From NCBI GenBank assembly GCA_026122225.1, contig JANEZZ010000404.1:1736001-1800000 (forward strand): a stretch of DNA of 64,000 nt, read 5' to 3'. The DNA is from Heloderma charlesbogerti (Eukaryota > Chordata > Lepidosauria > Squamata > Helodermatidae). Numbering within the stretch: position 1 is the first letter of the stretch; the number at the start of each line of letters is the position of its first letter. The position numbers and the translations under genes were made by a program. Shown here piece after piece: positions 25,092-37,170 of the stretch. The notes under the pieces are model-generated. The model was given only the letters and a program-made list of their open reading frames with translations, was not told the DNA's origin and did not search any database.

Positions 25092-26447
25092 CTATACTTC
25101 GCCTTTGCCAGGGGGGTCATAGACCCTCTTTTGGGAGAAGACTGAGCCAAAGTAGGAATTGAGCACCTCTGCCTTTTCTTTGTCATCTGTTATCATTTTG
25201 CCATCCTTATTTAATAGCTGAACCACCATTTCTTTCCTCTGCCTTTTACTATGCACGTAGCTGAAGAAAGCCTTTTTGTTGTTTTTAACATCCCTCGCTA
25301 ACCTTACCTCGTTCTCCGCTTTAGCCTTCCTGACGCCATCCCTGCAATTCTGTGCTACCTGCCTGTACTCTTCCTTTGTTACTTGGCCTTCTTTCCACTT
25401 CCTATATGTGTCCTTTTTTGTTTTCAGGTCATCCCTAAGCTTTTTGTGAAGCCACATTGGCTTCTTCTGTTGTCTTCCACCTTTTCTTCTTGTTGGAATT
25501 GCTTGTGATTGTGCCTTGAGAATTTCCTTTTTTAAAAGCTCCCACCCATCTTGGACTCCTTTTCTTGCTAGCATCGCTTGCCATGGGACCTTACTGATCA
25601 TTGTTCTGAGTTTATGAAAATCAGCTTTCCTAAAATCCAGGGTACGCGGTTGACTACACTCAGCTTTTGCTTCCCTTAGAACCAAGAACTCAAGTACAAC
25701 ATGGTCGCTTTCCCCCAGAGTTCCTGTAACTGCTACTTTATCCACTAAGTCATCTCTGTTGGTTAGGATCAAGTCAAGGATAGCCGATCCTCTAGTTCCT
25801 TCCTCTACTTTCTGTAGGAGGAAGTTATCTGCCACACAAGTCAGGAATTTCCTGGAGGGGCCATGTTTTGCAGAATTTGTCTCCCAACAAATATCGGGGA
25901 AATTGAAGTCCCCCATTACTACTACATCATGCTTCCTTAAAACATTGGCTATTTGCTTTTCAAAAGTTTCATCCTTGTCTTCTCCTTGATTGGGTGGCTG
26001 GTAGTAGACTCCGACCACCAGGTTCCTTTTATTCTTTGCTCCATTTATTTCAACCCAGATGCTCTCGATGGGGCTACCAAGCTCCTCCTCCTGTCTTTCT
26101 GTGCAGAGATATGTATTTTTCACATACAGTGCAACCCCACCTCCCTTTCTGTTCCTCCTGTTCTTTTTGAACAAGTTATATCCTTCAATTGCTGTATTCC
26201 AGTCATGAGAGTCATCCCACCAAGTCTCAGTTATACCTATCAGGTCATAATTTCCCTCTTGTATTAAGAGTTCAAGTTCGTTCTGTTTGTTTCCCATACT
26301 CTGGGCATTAGTATATAGACATCGAAGACCATGTGCTTCATAGTCTGGCTTTCTTCCTACATGTGTCTGAAGACTATTATTGGGTGCTATCAGAGCTGTT
26401 CTCTCCATTGCAGTGCATGCGCCTATGTCCATTGTTACCCCCAACAT
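25092..26447 (-). pseudogene. CR1 ORF2 N-terminal part: AP endonuclease and linker
   Basis: A 451-residue open frame. APE-type endonuclease motifs appear in order: LYTNAQSMGNK (N-terminal Asn), LIGITETWWDD (catalytic Glu), VVVMGDFNFPD (GDFN block) and LGESDHVVLEF (SDH catalytic block). A basic linker with RRKGGRQQKKPMWLHKKL and ANDVKNNK-type sequence follows and leads into the RT. The domain nicks target DNA for target-primed reverse transcription. The frame ends at 25092; the RT resumes in another frame within 70 bp, so ORF2 is broken by a frameshift or small indel. All catalytic blocks appear intact. Confidence 0.9.
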
Positions 26448-26470
26448 TACATCTCCCTTCCCCGTAGGAT

Positions 26471-26810
26471 TCAGTTTAAAGCCCTCCTGATGAAGTTCTT
26501 CATGCTGTGGCCAAACACATTCTTCCCAGCCTTTGTGAGGTGCAACCCATCCCTAGCCAACAGCCCATCTTCCAGGAAGTATAGCCCGTGGTCCCAGAAT
26601 CCAAATCTCTCTCGTCGGCACCACCTTCGTAGCCAGTCATTCACCCGGAGTAGTTTTCGTTCCCTTTCTATCCCTCTTCTAACTACTGGAAGGATGGATG
26701 AGAAAACTATCTGGGCCCCAAAGTTCTTGAGTTTCCTTCCCAAAGCTTCAAAGTCTGACGTGATCTCTTCGTAGCTCCGCTTTTCGAATGCATAGCCTTT
26801 GCATTCACTG
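26471..26810 (-). pseudogene. CR1 ORF1 C-terminal part (esterase-like), 5' truncated
   Basis: The minus-strand frame is open from about 26810 to its stop at 26471, with an internal ATG at 26743. It reads YAFEKRSYEEITSDFEALG, FGAQIVFSSILPV, then DGLHLTKAGKNVFG near the end. The DGLHL block matches the last catalytic Asp-His block of SGNH hydrolases, which CR1 ORF1 proteins carry at the C-terminus. The PHD-like N-terminal part is missing. It ends 23 bp before the ORF2 start, the expected ORF spacing. Confidence 0.75.
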
Positions 26811-27164
26811 GGTCAACAAGGGGATTGCCCTGGGGGCCTGGGGGCTACACACTTGTCTGGCGCTTGTGGGAGCTCCTGCAAGAGCTAGATGAGTGGGCTT
26901 CCCTTGTTTCTTGCTTTCCTCTCATGGGGAAGGTAAAGGCTGAGCGAAGCCGGGCTGAGCAGTTTTGCCTGCCCCACTTCCTCTCCCCAATGGGAAAAGG
27001 CACAGGGTGGGTGAAGCCAAGTTCCCAGCAAATCTACCATGGAGAACATCCACCCCATGTGCCATCAGGGACCAAATGACTTAAGGGAGTGTGGTCCCAC
27101 CCCTGTGATATCATTCAAACTGCGAGGTCTGGGTGGGGGTCATCCAGCCACCCACCCAATTTTA
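26811..27164. other. unassigned sequence
   Basis: No gene or repeat recognised. Confidence 0.4.
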
Positions 27165-27166
27165 CT

Positions 27167-27597
27167 ATGCCTGAAAGTATCATCCAGTTCTGACTAAGAG
27201 AAAGAAGTTACAGGGTTTTTTTTTTCTTATTTCCCATGGTAGTCAACAGGAAGCATAAAGACTAGTTTTTCCAAACTTTGACTCAGGTTTGGTGCTGAGC
27301 TGAAGTGGTCCGACTACAAACTGGCCCAAGCAGAAGCAGGATTTTTTCCAAAAAGCTGAATTGGGGTCTGAGTTGAAGTGGGGTGGGGGGGTCAGTGCAC
27401 ACGTCTTATGTATGTATGTATGTCATCTATACACATACGCAAGCACACCACACCACACGCACACGCCACACACGCGCACGCGTGAACACACACACACATA
27501 TATATTAGAGGTGTGCTTAGTCTCGGATATATATATGCAAATTTGTGTTATGGGCCTGTGCTGTGCCCCAGATCTTTGAAGAACCTAGCAACGCCCC
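27167..27597 (+). repeat. 430 bp dispersed repeat, copy 1
   Basis: It aligns in direct orientation with 47226-47644. Shared blocks include ACTATGCCTGAAA, CATGGTAGTCAACAGGAAGC, TTGGTGCTGAGCTGAAGTGG, ACTGGCCCAAGCAGAAGCAG, GCAAATTTGTGTTATGG and AGAACCTAG. A CA/TG-rich microsatellite (about 27405-27500) occupies the same place in both copies. No coding potential or termini of a known class. Confidence 0.8.
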
Positions 27598-27599
27598 TG

Positions 27600-28620
27600 C
27601 TGCCCTGTGATGTGAGACAGCAGAACACTGGGTTAACTGCACTGAATGGCAAACATGAGCCTCTGCTTCCTGCTAGAACAAAGTGCTTATGGTGAAAAAA
27701 AATTACCTTCTTGTTTTTGACGTTACTTGAGCACTGGCTGGTAGCGGATGCCTGAGATTTATCCTCTCATGCAAAAGAGAGAAATATAGCCTGAGCAAAT
27801 TAAAGTTAATAACTCCATCTTTATGATGTTGAGTTGGAGGCGGCATTAATGTTAAGGTGGCGGTAAAACTGGGAATGAGTTACAACCCAGATGTTTACAC
27901 AAAATGAAACAGGAACTTGAGCCAATCAGGGTATGTGTGTGTGTTTCTTTGCTTCCTATAGAAGCATCCTTTTTATTCTAGCCTCCATCTAGGGTGGCCA
28001 CTTATGAATTGCCAAAAAAGGGGCAATGTATCACCCCAAAAGAGGACAAAAGAGGGTACAAATGTGCATATGCTAATTTAGATGTATAGATGCAAAATTA
28101 GAAATAGTCATTATAATTTAAATAGAAATACCACACATATAGTGTGGAACAGTGACCAGATGACCTGTGTGCCCTGCTCAGTCTGCTGTCCAGAGGCCTG
28201 ACTACATGGCAGGTTTTCTCTGGTGTTGCTGAGGCTTAAAGTCGTTAGGGATACATGATGCCATGGCCAATCTGCAGCCAACCAGCTGCATCCCTCTTGA
28301 AAAGCCACATTTTCTGAAAGTCCTTTTACTCAGTGTTTTTTACTGAAAGCTGCTCCCAGGCGGTTCCCCTGTAGCATGCCCAGTCCCTCCGCATTAAATC
28401 CTGGACGTGCCTCTGTGATGTGGCTGTGATCTGGCAGTGAGGTGGTCAAGGGGTGGAGCTGCTCCCCCTCCCCCAGTTCCCTCTTTTTCCCCATTTGCAG
28501 TAGGGCCGCTTCCACAATAAGTAGCCTCCTTTTCCCATTCATAATATCAGTAGCCCTGTTTCATTCACAATAGCGTAGCCAGCTTATATGTAGTGCACAA
28601 TTAAGACTACACAGAGCAGA
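27600..28620. other. unassigned sequence
   Basis: No confident gene or repeat. Confidence 0.4.
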
Positions 28621-28634
28621 AGGAGAAGGGGCAC

Positions 28635-28810
28635 CCAGCAGCTATTTCGCAGTCGTGATGCATCTGCAACTTCGCAGTTGCGCGATATACCTACAGCTAA
28701 GGAATACAGAGGGGGGAGGAGAAAGGGCGGCCAGCTGCTATTTCACAGTGGCGACACACCTACAACTAAGGAATACGGAGACGAGGGCAGAGAAAGGGTG
28801 GCCAGTACAG
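28635..28810 (+). repeat. degenerate tandem repeat, about 70 bp unit
   Basis: ACCTACAGCTAAGGAATACAG recurs as ACCTACAACTAAGGAATACGG, and GAGAAAGGGCGGCCAG as GAGAAAGGGTGGCCAG. A partial third unit lies upstream. Confidence 0.65.
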
Positions 28811-28819
28811 CAAGGCAGC

Positions 28820-29650
28820 ATGGACAAGGCTGGGAACAGGCCTCCTCAATCATGGAATTGCACTGGGCCACCCCTTCAGAGTAATGCAACAGTTTGCTTT
28901 TTCCATTCACAAATAGCAGCCTCTGATTCATTCATGTCTCTCCTTCAGAATAGTCCCCTGTGTGTGTGATCTTCCTGCATGCTTGTGGAGAGGAGGAGGA
29001 GGCTTAGTTCCGGCCAGGGAACTGGAGCCAGCAGCAGCAGCAGCAGCCCTGGCTAGCAGGGTGCCAGCAGAGGGAGTCAATTCCAGTTCTGTCAGTCTGT
29101 CCCTGGGCTTCAGTATTGCTGGTTCACAGATGGTGGATGCGAGCGGAGAGGTGTACAGTAAACTATCTGCCATTATTCATCTCTTCCATCAAACATCCCT
29201 GATCAGTGGAGCATGGCGAGGGGCGGGAGCAAGACAGCAAGCCTCTCGCGTTGGCTGAGCAGCATCTGCAGGGTGGATGATGTTCACTTCTACTAGCCGG
29301 ACTCTGCCCGTTCAACCTCAAAGTAAGGCAGATTAAAGTGTAGTTTGACCTGTGAAAAGTGGGTTTTAAGGTTGAGTTTGCTCCACATTTTTTGCTTTGT
29401 GTGCTCTGGATGGACCGAGGCCAATTTCATGAAAATCCGCATTAAACATGAAAGAGCTTCACATTCGTCACCATGTAGATCTGGCCCAGGTGTAAGTGTT
29501 GATGGGCAGCTTCAAGGCCCAGTTCTTCCTTTGGATGGTTCTTTATCCTTAAACCGGACTTGGAGTGGACAGCCTTCCAATAGAGGACACCTTCAAAATG
29601 GAGGACAGTCCTTTAGCAGCCTTTCAAATAGAGGGCTGCCCTCTGTTAGA
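28820..29650. other. unassigned; includes a short CAG run
   Basis: Five to six CAG units lie near 29028-29046 in a GC-richer stretch. An open frame at 28962-29258 includes a poly-Ala run from this repeat. I found no support for an exon. Confidence 0.4.
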
Positions 29651-29659
29651 AGGAAAAAA

Positions 29660-29810
29660 AGGACACATGGCTATTTATTTATTTATTTAATTTCATTTCT
29701 ATACCGCCCAATAGCCGAAGCTCTCTGGGCGGTTCACAAAAATTAAAACCAAACAACACACAATAAAACAATTTAAAATATATAGAACATTAAAACCACA
29801 AATAATTTTA
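29660..29810 (-). mobile_element. LINE 3' tail
   Basis: A (TTTA)n stretch, then CTATACCGCCCAATAGCC and CTCTGGGCGGTTCACA, then an A-rich stretch; the typical inverted 3' end of a saurian L2-like LINE. Confidence 0.6.
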
Positions 29811-30371
29811 ATGCATAAATGGTGCATGCTAATGGTGCATGCGGCCCTTGCAGGAAAAGCATTGGCTTAGGTGTGCATTTTTTGACGTGTCTTAGAATGG
29901 ATGCTCCCAAGCAGAACAAGGTAGGCAACAAGGAGTCGTTTGCTTGCAAAAATATGCAGCCGTTTGAGTATTAGGTTACTGATGTGGAAAATTGCTCTGA
30001 CAGTGATGATATTGTGCTTCCTTTTATTAAGGCTTAAAACTGTTGTTAGCTTCAAACATGTCACCTCTTCCAACCTGCACTTGGCGTAGCCTGGATTTAT
30101 AATTGGCTGGTTACATATTGGACGTATTCACAGTGAATTGACACATTGCACAAAGTTGGTGCAAAAGGACATTGTCGTGTGAGTATGCTGCCATTGCTGC
30201 CATTGAGTGGCTTTCCCTTTTGTTTGTTTGTTTCCTTTACCAGCTTTTGGGTTGCTTGATGGAGAACATTCCTGATGTCAGGAATTGCCTTACACTTAGC
30301 CAGGATGTGTTGATCCATCTAGCTCTGACAGATAGTGGTTCTCTGGGGCCTTGGTGAAAGGCTTTAGGAAA

Positions 30372-30412
30372 ATAAGAAGCTGCCTTCTACAGATCAAGAG
30401 CCATCCAGTTCA
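30372..30412 (-). mobile_element. tRNA-SINE tail half (split by MITE)
   Basis: AGAAGCTGCCTTCTACAGATC matches the tail of the SINE at 59692. It continues after the MITE at 30791. Confidence 0.7.
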
Positions 30413-30790
30413 GGGCATCTCTACACCAGCCTAAAATCCTGCATTTAAAACAGGGCTTTCTGCTTCCGTTTTAAATGCAGGACCACGACTCCCTTTTTCA
30501 CGTGCTTCCTTCCCCCCCCTCCCTCTCCTTCTCCCCATATCAGAGTCCTCCATTCTCTTTCATTGATCTCGCTCCTCTTCTTGCAGCTTTTACTTTTCAC
30601 GGAGGGAACTGAAGCGAAACACACCCGGGGTAATTTGATAGCTCATTATCTGCGAACTATTTAAAAATGGAACAAAGGGCATTCAGTGCAGGAGGGTCAT
30701 GGCAGGGTCATGGCCTCATGTAAAGAGCCCGCAAACTTCTGTGAAGGAGCCATCTCAATCGCTGGATAAAAGCTCCATGTGAAGGAGCCC
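30413..30790. mobile_element. 378 bp Harbinger-like MITE with 3-bp duplication TCA
   Basis: Starts GGGCATCTCTACACCAGCC and ends CACATG...GGAGCCC. It is flanked by TCA (30410-30412, 30791-30793), and removal restores a continuous SINE (CAGTTCAGTCTTGTC). A strong subterminal hairpin has arms CCTGCATTTAAAAC and GTTTTAAATGCAGG. Confidence 0.87.
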
Positions 30791-30930
30791 TCAGTCTTGT
30801 CTATATGCACGGGTGGTGGCTTTCCAGGGTATCAGGCAGGAGTTTTTTTCCGACCCTGCCTGGAGATGCTGCGAGGGATTGAACCTGTGCTTTTATGCAT
30901 GAAAAGCATGTGTTCTATCATTGACTAGGT
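30791..30930 (-). mobile_element. tRNA-SINE body and head (split by MITE)
   Basis: Plus-strand GGCTTTCCAGGGTATCAGGC, GAGATGCTGCGAGGGATTGAACC (split box B complement) and GCATGTGTTCTATCA match the SINE at 59692. Confidence 0.75.
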
Positions 30931-30954
30931 TTGCACATCACACTAAACCGCAGG

Positions 30955-31150
30955 GGGTTATCATTATGGGTGGTCGCAGAGTGGCTTAGTGTGACGTCCG
31001 AACCCAGAGTGGTTTTCCTGTCATGGTAGGGTGGTTTTTTTTGCAAACAAGTCACCTGGAGAACCCATGTCTTGTAGTAGGGTTGTTTAGGGTGGCTTGT
31101 TTTTAGGATGGCTTAGTGTGATGTCCAAACCCAGTAGGGTGATTTTTTTG
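30955..31150. repeat. local repeat of GGCTTAGTGTGA(C/T)GTCC
   Basis: Two related segments (near 30975-31030 and 31090-31145) share the core and a following GTTTTT/GATTTTTTT run. A third relative is at about 4940. Confidence 0.55.
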
Positions 31151-31334
31151 TTGCTTGTTGGGAACAGTTAGAGAGCTAGTAGGCAAGAGTGGTGAAAACC
31201 CCTGCCGCTCCTCGCAGTCTTGTTAGGGCCACTACCATTTCCCTCATCCCATCTCAGCCCCAGGATGAATTTAAATATTTTTTTGTATGAATCATGAAAA
31301 AAGGACCCTGGAGAGTGTCTGGGAAGCACTTGCA

Positions 31335-31379
<45 letters not shown>

Positions 31380-31404
31380 TTTATTTATTTATTTATTTAT
31401 TTAT
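31335..31404. repeat. compound (GTTA)n(TTTA)n microsatellite
   Basis: About 11 GTTA units pass directly into about 6 TTTA units. Confidence 0.95.
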
Positions 31405-34400
31405 GGTCCTGTCCAAGTACGCAGGAGTGAATGACTGCTGCTAGGATTTTTTTTGGTAATTTCCCCCTCTGTTTCACTGCCCTGCTGTGAGATTTCTGCA
31501 ATCTTCCCCTTGGTTTGCTGCTTTGCCATGAGATTTGCACAATTTCCTCTGAGGGAGAAACAAGGACTGAGGGAGAAACAAGCCACAGCGAGCCACCAAG
31601 TGGGCGATTGTCTGTTGAGATTAAGGGACAAGTCAGCCACCCAGCGTGGTGGTTTGTCCCTTACTCCCATGCAACACACCTGTTGTGTCACATTATGGCC
31701 AGTTGGACCCACTGGGTACTAGGCAAAGTCCTCTGAGGCTTACCTAGTAAATCAAAGCCAGCATTGGGAGCACTTAGGAGACATCTGGAAGCAGACTGTG
31801 AAAAAAAAAAGTTAACAAGGGTCCAGTGCTCACTGAGGTTGCAAACTGGTGTCTGGACTGTACCACTTCACACTGTAGGTACATGACTGAGCGTTGTTCC
31901 ATACGAACAATAAATCCCTGCACATAGAAAACAAGCATGTCAGGAAAAAGACTGAGTTTTAACGTTTCTCCCTGTGCTGAGGTTTGTTTTTATGGTTGAA
32001 CATTCAGTCATATACATAGGCCCGTACCTGCATTCTGAAATGGTGCAGCCCAGATACAAGTGGGCAGCAGTTGATGAGCTATAGAGATCAACATACATCA
32101 GACAAAGCCCTGAAGATTGTTCCGAGATCTTCTACCCGTTATGGCAAAAAGAGATTTCACTGTGGTACTTGACTGCTCCATGTCGCCAGTGAGAGTGCCT
32201 CTTGAGTAATTTGCAAACTTCTTTGTGCATACAACTCCCATCTGTAATAAACAGCTGGTGGCCAGAAGTTAAATTCTTTGGCCACACCTGATACTAAGGT
32301 CCTGAACTAATGGGGACATGTGCCAGTATAGAGCACTGTAGTTTCTGGATGGGATTGTTGGCATCTTGACCAAAAATGTATGGGGCAGCATTACTTGGGG
32401 TCTCAGCTGTGGGAAGTGGATTCCCCAGAGGGCCCTAGCGGTTAACTCAGCAGCTTCCATTACTTGAGCTCAGGGGTTTAACAGGCGGTAGTCTTCCTCA
32501 CTGGAGCCCATAGTTGCTCCTCTTCAGATGGAGCTACCATTTCCCTTTGAATGCACAGACCTACTTCTGTTGCTCTCTCTTTTGGGCAGTCACTACTGGC
32601 AGCCAGAGATGTGACATCTTGGACCTGGGTTCAGATGTCACCACAGTCATGGATTTTGGTGCAGAATTGCAGGGGTCAAAAAGACACTTTGACCAATCCC
32701 AACCACAGTGAGACACACACAGAAATGTGGGGCTTTTGAATGCATGGTTGGTTAGCTATCCATTCATGTAAAACTTAGCTCTTAAAACACTGCAAAAAAG
32801 GAGAAACATTCTGATAGCTAGGAAGATCCCTAAGCATACAGAAGAATCCTCTTATGTGCAGAACACCTGGCTAACACATCCCACCATCTCCCTAGTTTTC
32901 TAGAGATTAGATTTTTGTCTTAAAAGGCATTTTCCCTGTAATACATCTGTCTCTGTTTACCTCTTCCTAGATTAGGTGCCTTTCCCCCTAAAGAGGCAAA
33001 AACAAATATCTTACTTCTGAGGGTGACGTTTGCAGAAGTTCTGCTACCAATGTTGTATTCCTAAATAATAGTTACTGAAATAATCCTGAAATTACAAACG
33101 CTTTTTAAAAAAATGAAGCTTAATTAGCTCATCCTCTATGGACCTTTTTACCACGTGTGTTGTCATTAATTAACATTAGATGTCATTAATGATCAGTCGG
33201 CTTATGCAGATCAAAGTCAAAGTCTGTTGTAGTAAAAACTGAGAAATAAGTGCACACTTACTAATTGTGATATTGGATTTTTAAAAATATAATTTAGAAA
33301 CCTTAATTATAAGTGATACAAACTGGACATCATAGAGTCTGCTGGGAGTGCTTTGAACACAAACAGTTGCTGGCATTTTCTTGCAACTCTTACATAAATC
33401 ACTTCTGGGGCTAATTGAGGATCTGCTTTCAAAAGGTGAGGTTTTAACAGCCTTTGAAACCTGAAAAAGCAAGTTCTATCTGGCACCACATGAAAGAGGC
33501 AGGAGATTTGGGTCTTTTTTTCTCGTTTGTTTCACTTCTGATATTTTGAACCGCTCTGCAGAAAAAAAATGTTTCAGATCTGTAGGAGGGATGCATTTGA
33601 ACAGCAGAAATATATGATGCAGTTCTTCCTTTTAATTAGCAGGCTGTTCTAGTACACCTTTTCCCAAAGCTTCCCTCAACTCTGAAAGCTGAAATTCCTA
33701 AAGTTAACAATACTTTTTCAGATTCTGAAAGTATTTCTCAGTACAGGCTTTTTGGGGAGGGGGGATTGAGAAGGAGCAAATGGTCTGCAAAAGAAAATTG
33801 AATCCAAAGTGTTGCTTGGGTGACACTTAACAGATTGGGAAGAATTATCACTAATGTATCACGTGTGTGAAGGATGTTTTCATAGCAAAGTGGAAAAGGG
33901 TATAGATCAATGGCATAATTACAAAATACTATTCGTCTCTCCCCCTCTCCGCCCTGCCTTAATTGCTTTACTTAAGAATATAAAAGGTCTCTTTCAAAAG
34001 TATGTGTGCCTAATTAACTGTGCAGTTCTGTGACATTGCATTTGCACTCTCTTCATAGTAATAACAGAGGTAAGAAGTTACCTAAACATTTATTTAAACT
34101 GCAAATCAAAGGCATTTTCTTCCTCTGTACCCACCACTTGCTTGCCAGTTTTCCATCTGTCACCGAAGTATTTCTTTCTGCTTGGCTTCTCCCTTGAATT
34201 TCTCCCTTAGTATCCATCATGCAAACTTGAAAGATATTTGAGCAATTGGGCATTTCTTGGGTGGTGGGGAGGAGGGATTGAGCAAATAAGGTAACTTGGG
34301 CAAATAATGTCTATATTATGTATTTATTTATAATAAATAATATATATTAAAACACAAAGAAATAGACAGCATAAGGATGGGGGAGAAATTTATTCAGTTC

Positions 34401-34685
34401 ACATTTTATTGCAAATTTACCTAATTTAGCATTTTCAAACCACTATGTGAAACAAACCTTGGTTATCCTTTGAAATTTGCATTTCTCTGAATTTTGTAAT
34501 GGGCTTCTCCAATTAGACATTAGGCACAAATACATGTATTAGGAAAAATGTGCACAAAAATGTTTGTGAATTTTCATGCAAACATGTTTTTTTTTTTTAA
34601 AAAAAGATTAAAGTTGGAGTGAACCATACTTAAAACTGAAAAAAATGAGAAACATAGAGAAACCAAAATTGACTAATTTGTCCAT
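31405..34685. other. unassigned AT-rich sequence
   Basis: This is the longest stretch with no recognisable repeat or exon. Several parts (33000-33350, 33880-34250) have a plain single-copy look. Confidence 0.4.
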
Positions 34686-34689
34686 CTCT

Positions 34690-35590
34690 AAAACAGCAGC
34701 AACCAATGTTGGAGAAAAACCCTTTCTCCAACAGACCAGCATATATGCCAAAGATCTGCCTGAATAAAAATGTTTTTGCCTTCCAGGAGAAGGAAAACAT
34801 GGAGGAGGCCAACCTAGCCTCCCTCAGCAGAGAATTCCAGATCCTGGGAGCCACCACCGAGAAGGCCCTCTCTTGCATCCTCACCAAATGTGTCTCTGAT
34901 GGTGCTGGAGCTGAGAGAAGGAGCTCCCTTGAAGATCTTAAAACCCAGGCAGGCTCATGGGGGAATGCAATCTTTCAGGTAGCCTGGTCCCAAGTTGTAT
35001 AGGGCTTTATAGGTCATAACCAGCACTTTAAATTGTCCCCAGAAACAGACCAGTAGCCCACGGAGGTGTCGTAACAAGGGAGTCATGTGCTCCCTGTAAC
35101 CTGTCCAGTCAACAGTCTGATTGCAGCATTCCGGACCAGTTGACGTTTCCAAACAATTTTCAAAGGCAGCTCCACATAGGCCATATTATAGTCCAAACAG
35201 GATGTGATTAAGGCATGAGTGACCGTGGCCAAATCAGTCCTCTCTAGGAACACACACATTCGGCACACTTGCCACCGCTCTGCAAACACTCTCGTGGCCA
35301 CCACCAAAACCTGGGCATCCAGTTTCAGGGCTGAATCCAGGAATACACCCAAACTGCGAGCCTGAGACTTCAGGGGGAGTGTAACCCCATCCAGCACAGG
35401 TTGGAACTCTACTTCCTCATCTGCCTTCCGACTAACCAGGAGCACCTCTGTCTTGTCTGGGTCAAACCTCAGTTTGTTCACCCTCATCCATTCCATTATA
35501 GACATCAGAGGCTGGCTATGTATCCCTCCCAATTCGGTGCCCAGAAAAGCAGAGTCCCACAACCTGCCTCAGTTTGTGCAAATCTAGCAA
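34690..35590 (-). mobile_element. L2-like LINE, RT C-terminus and 3' region
   Basis: The minus-strand frame at 35083-35562 reads WMRVNKLRFDPDKTEVLLV, LDGVTLPLKSQARSLGVFLD and LVRNAAIRLLTGQVTGS, the palm-to-thumb end of an L2-clade reverse transcriptase. FKVLVMTYKALYNLGPGYL follows in a shifted frame, so the frame is broken. The 3' region runs to about 34690. Confidence 0.85.
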
Positions 35591-36009
35591 ATGTTTATGC
35601 ATGTGCATAGTTTGCATAACTTATTTTGCTTCTGCTAATTATGGGGAGGGGTGAGGATCTTTGTAAGATGCTGACACCCTCCGCTCGGTGCTTCAAATAT
35701 TCCACCAGGCATTGCTAGCACACTTCCAAGCCTGTCTTTGCAGCGTGTACATGCCACTTAGAATAATTAAATAAAAATGAAATGAAAACTGGATACCAAG
35801 TTCAGACTCTCTGTCTTCATTTATGTGGAATTGTAGAACCCAGCTGCTCTGCAGATGGAAAAGCTTGAGGTCCTTACCACATAGCAGTCCAGTTTAATCT
35901 CTCCACTGCCCTGGGAATTGCTGTAAATGGGCAATGTCAACGTTTATATTAGGAGAAGATCCTGCACACAGATAAACACGGTCTATGTGTAGTAAAGCAG
36001 CAAAGGGAT

Positions 36010-36652
36010 TTATTTTATTTTCATTTAATTCTCAGTGGAGATTTCTGAGGCAGTTAACAGATACAAAGATATAAAATGTCACTATAAAGTTGCAACAAAG
36101 AAAGAAAAACCCAACCAGCCAACAAACTACAGTTCAAAAAGACATGGCATCAAACTGTATCAAAAGCTGAAGAGAAACACAGAATCTTCTGGTTTTTTCC
36201 CCTGAACCTCAACAAAGAGGGAGCCTGATGGATGGACTAAGGTCAGGAAATCCAGAGGAGGGGTGCCACAACTGAAAAGGCCCTGTTCTTCATTGTCACT
36301 CACCTAATTTCAGAAGGTGGGGGCATGCTGAGCAGGGCCTCTGGAGAAGATCTCTGTAGTTGGGAAGGTTCATATGAGAGCAGGTGGTCTTTCAGGTGCC
36401 CTGGTGCCAAGCCATTTAGGCAGTAAAGGTTAAAGCCAACACTTTGAATTGTGCTGAGAAAAAAACCTTGGAAGCCAGCATAGCTCTTTAAATACTGGCA
36501 AGATATGTTCCTTGTTGTTAGAAAAAAACCCTAGAAGCCAGTTGTAAACCTTTAAATACTGATAAGATGTGTTCCCTATTGTTAGTACCAATCTTGTTGT
36601 ATTTTGTACTAATAGTTGCTTGAGAACGATTTTCAAAGGCAGCCCCATGTAC
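36010..36652 (-). mobile_element. second L2-like LINE fragment, interrupted at 36652
   Basis: Minus-strand relic GLPLKIVLKQLLVQN is typical of L2 RT. LINE sequence resumes after the inserted element (GAGTGCATTGCAATCATCT at 37887). Within it, about 36440-36490 and 36520-36570 repeat AGAAAAAAACC..GAAGCCA, a small internal duplication. Confidence 0.7.
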
Positions 36653-36898
36653 AGTCAGGGCCAGAAATATTGGAACAAGGATAACTGTTTTGGCAGTTGG
36701 CCTCTGTACACCACCACACTAAAGTTGAAAGGAAACACACCCATATGGGAGTGAATCCTGGTCGGCTGGCTCCGCTCTGCTGGGATTCCGCGGAGCCGCC
36801 AGCTGGCTCCGCCAGCAGCCGGACATCCGGCCGCTGGCTAGCAGGGACGCAAATGGCGGTGGCCGTAGCCACTGCCGTTTGCATCCCTGTAGTCAGCT

Positions 36899-37170
36899 GT
36901 GATAGGCTTCGTAAATCTTTACGTAGCCTATCACGTCTGACTAAAAAACAAAACAAAATGCACTTATGCAAATGGCGGTGGCTACAGCTGCCGCCATTTG
37001 CGTTCCTTATTTTGGGCCGTCTTAGTCTACGTAAATATTTACGTAGACGAAGACGGCGAAAATAAGGAACGCAAATGGCGGCGGCTGTAGCCACCACCAT
37101 TTGCGTATGCGTTTTTTTTTTTTTTAAGTCAGACGTGATAGGCTTCGTAAAGATTTACGTAGCCTATCAC
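36899..37170. repeat. giant near-spacerless palindrome
   Basis: The axis is at TAAATATTTA (about 37036). Reading outward both arms give the complement of CTACG, GACGGC, AAAATAAGGAACGCAAATGG, GGCTGTAGCC-like sequence, an A/T run, GTCAGACGTGATAGG and TTTACGTAGCC. Each arm also holds its own smaller palindrome (GTGATAGGCT(A/T)CGTAAA around TC/GA). Another such small palindrome lies at 37203-37236, and a related GGCGGTGGC palindrome at 36844-36887. Confidence 0.9.

Larger units (their letters stand above)
23484..26810 (-). mobile_element. CR1 LINE with most of ORF1 and ORF2
   Basis: The 3' end is at 23484 (complement of CTATGATTCTATG), and the 5' truncation lies within ORF1 near 26810. In order on the minus strand it holds an ORF1 C-terminal part, a 23 bp gap, the ORF2 endonuclease, the ORF2 reverse transcriptase and the 3' UTR. 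Only two frame breaks were noticed in ORF2: one between 25025 and 25091, and one near 23860-23880 close to the C-terminus. The low damage marks it as the youngest long LINE in the window. Transcription would oppose MEGF11. Confidence 0.93.

Noticed and set aside
28962..29258. 98-residue open frame with a poly-Ala run, considered as a first exon of MEGF11
   Set aside because: No donor site in a sensible place, no similarity to known 5' exons, and CAG repeat explains the Ala run.
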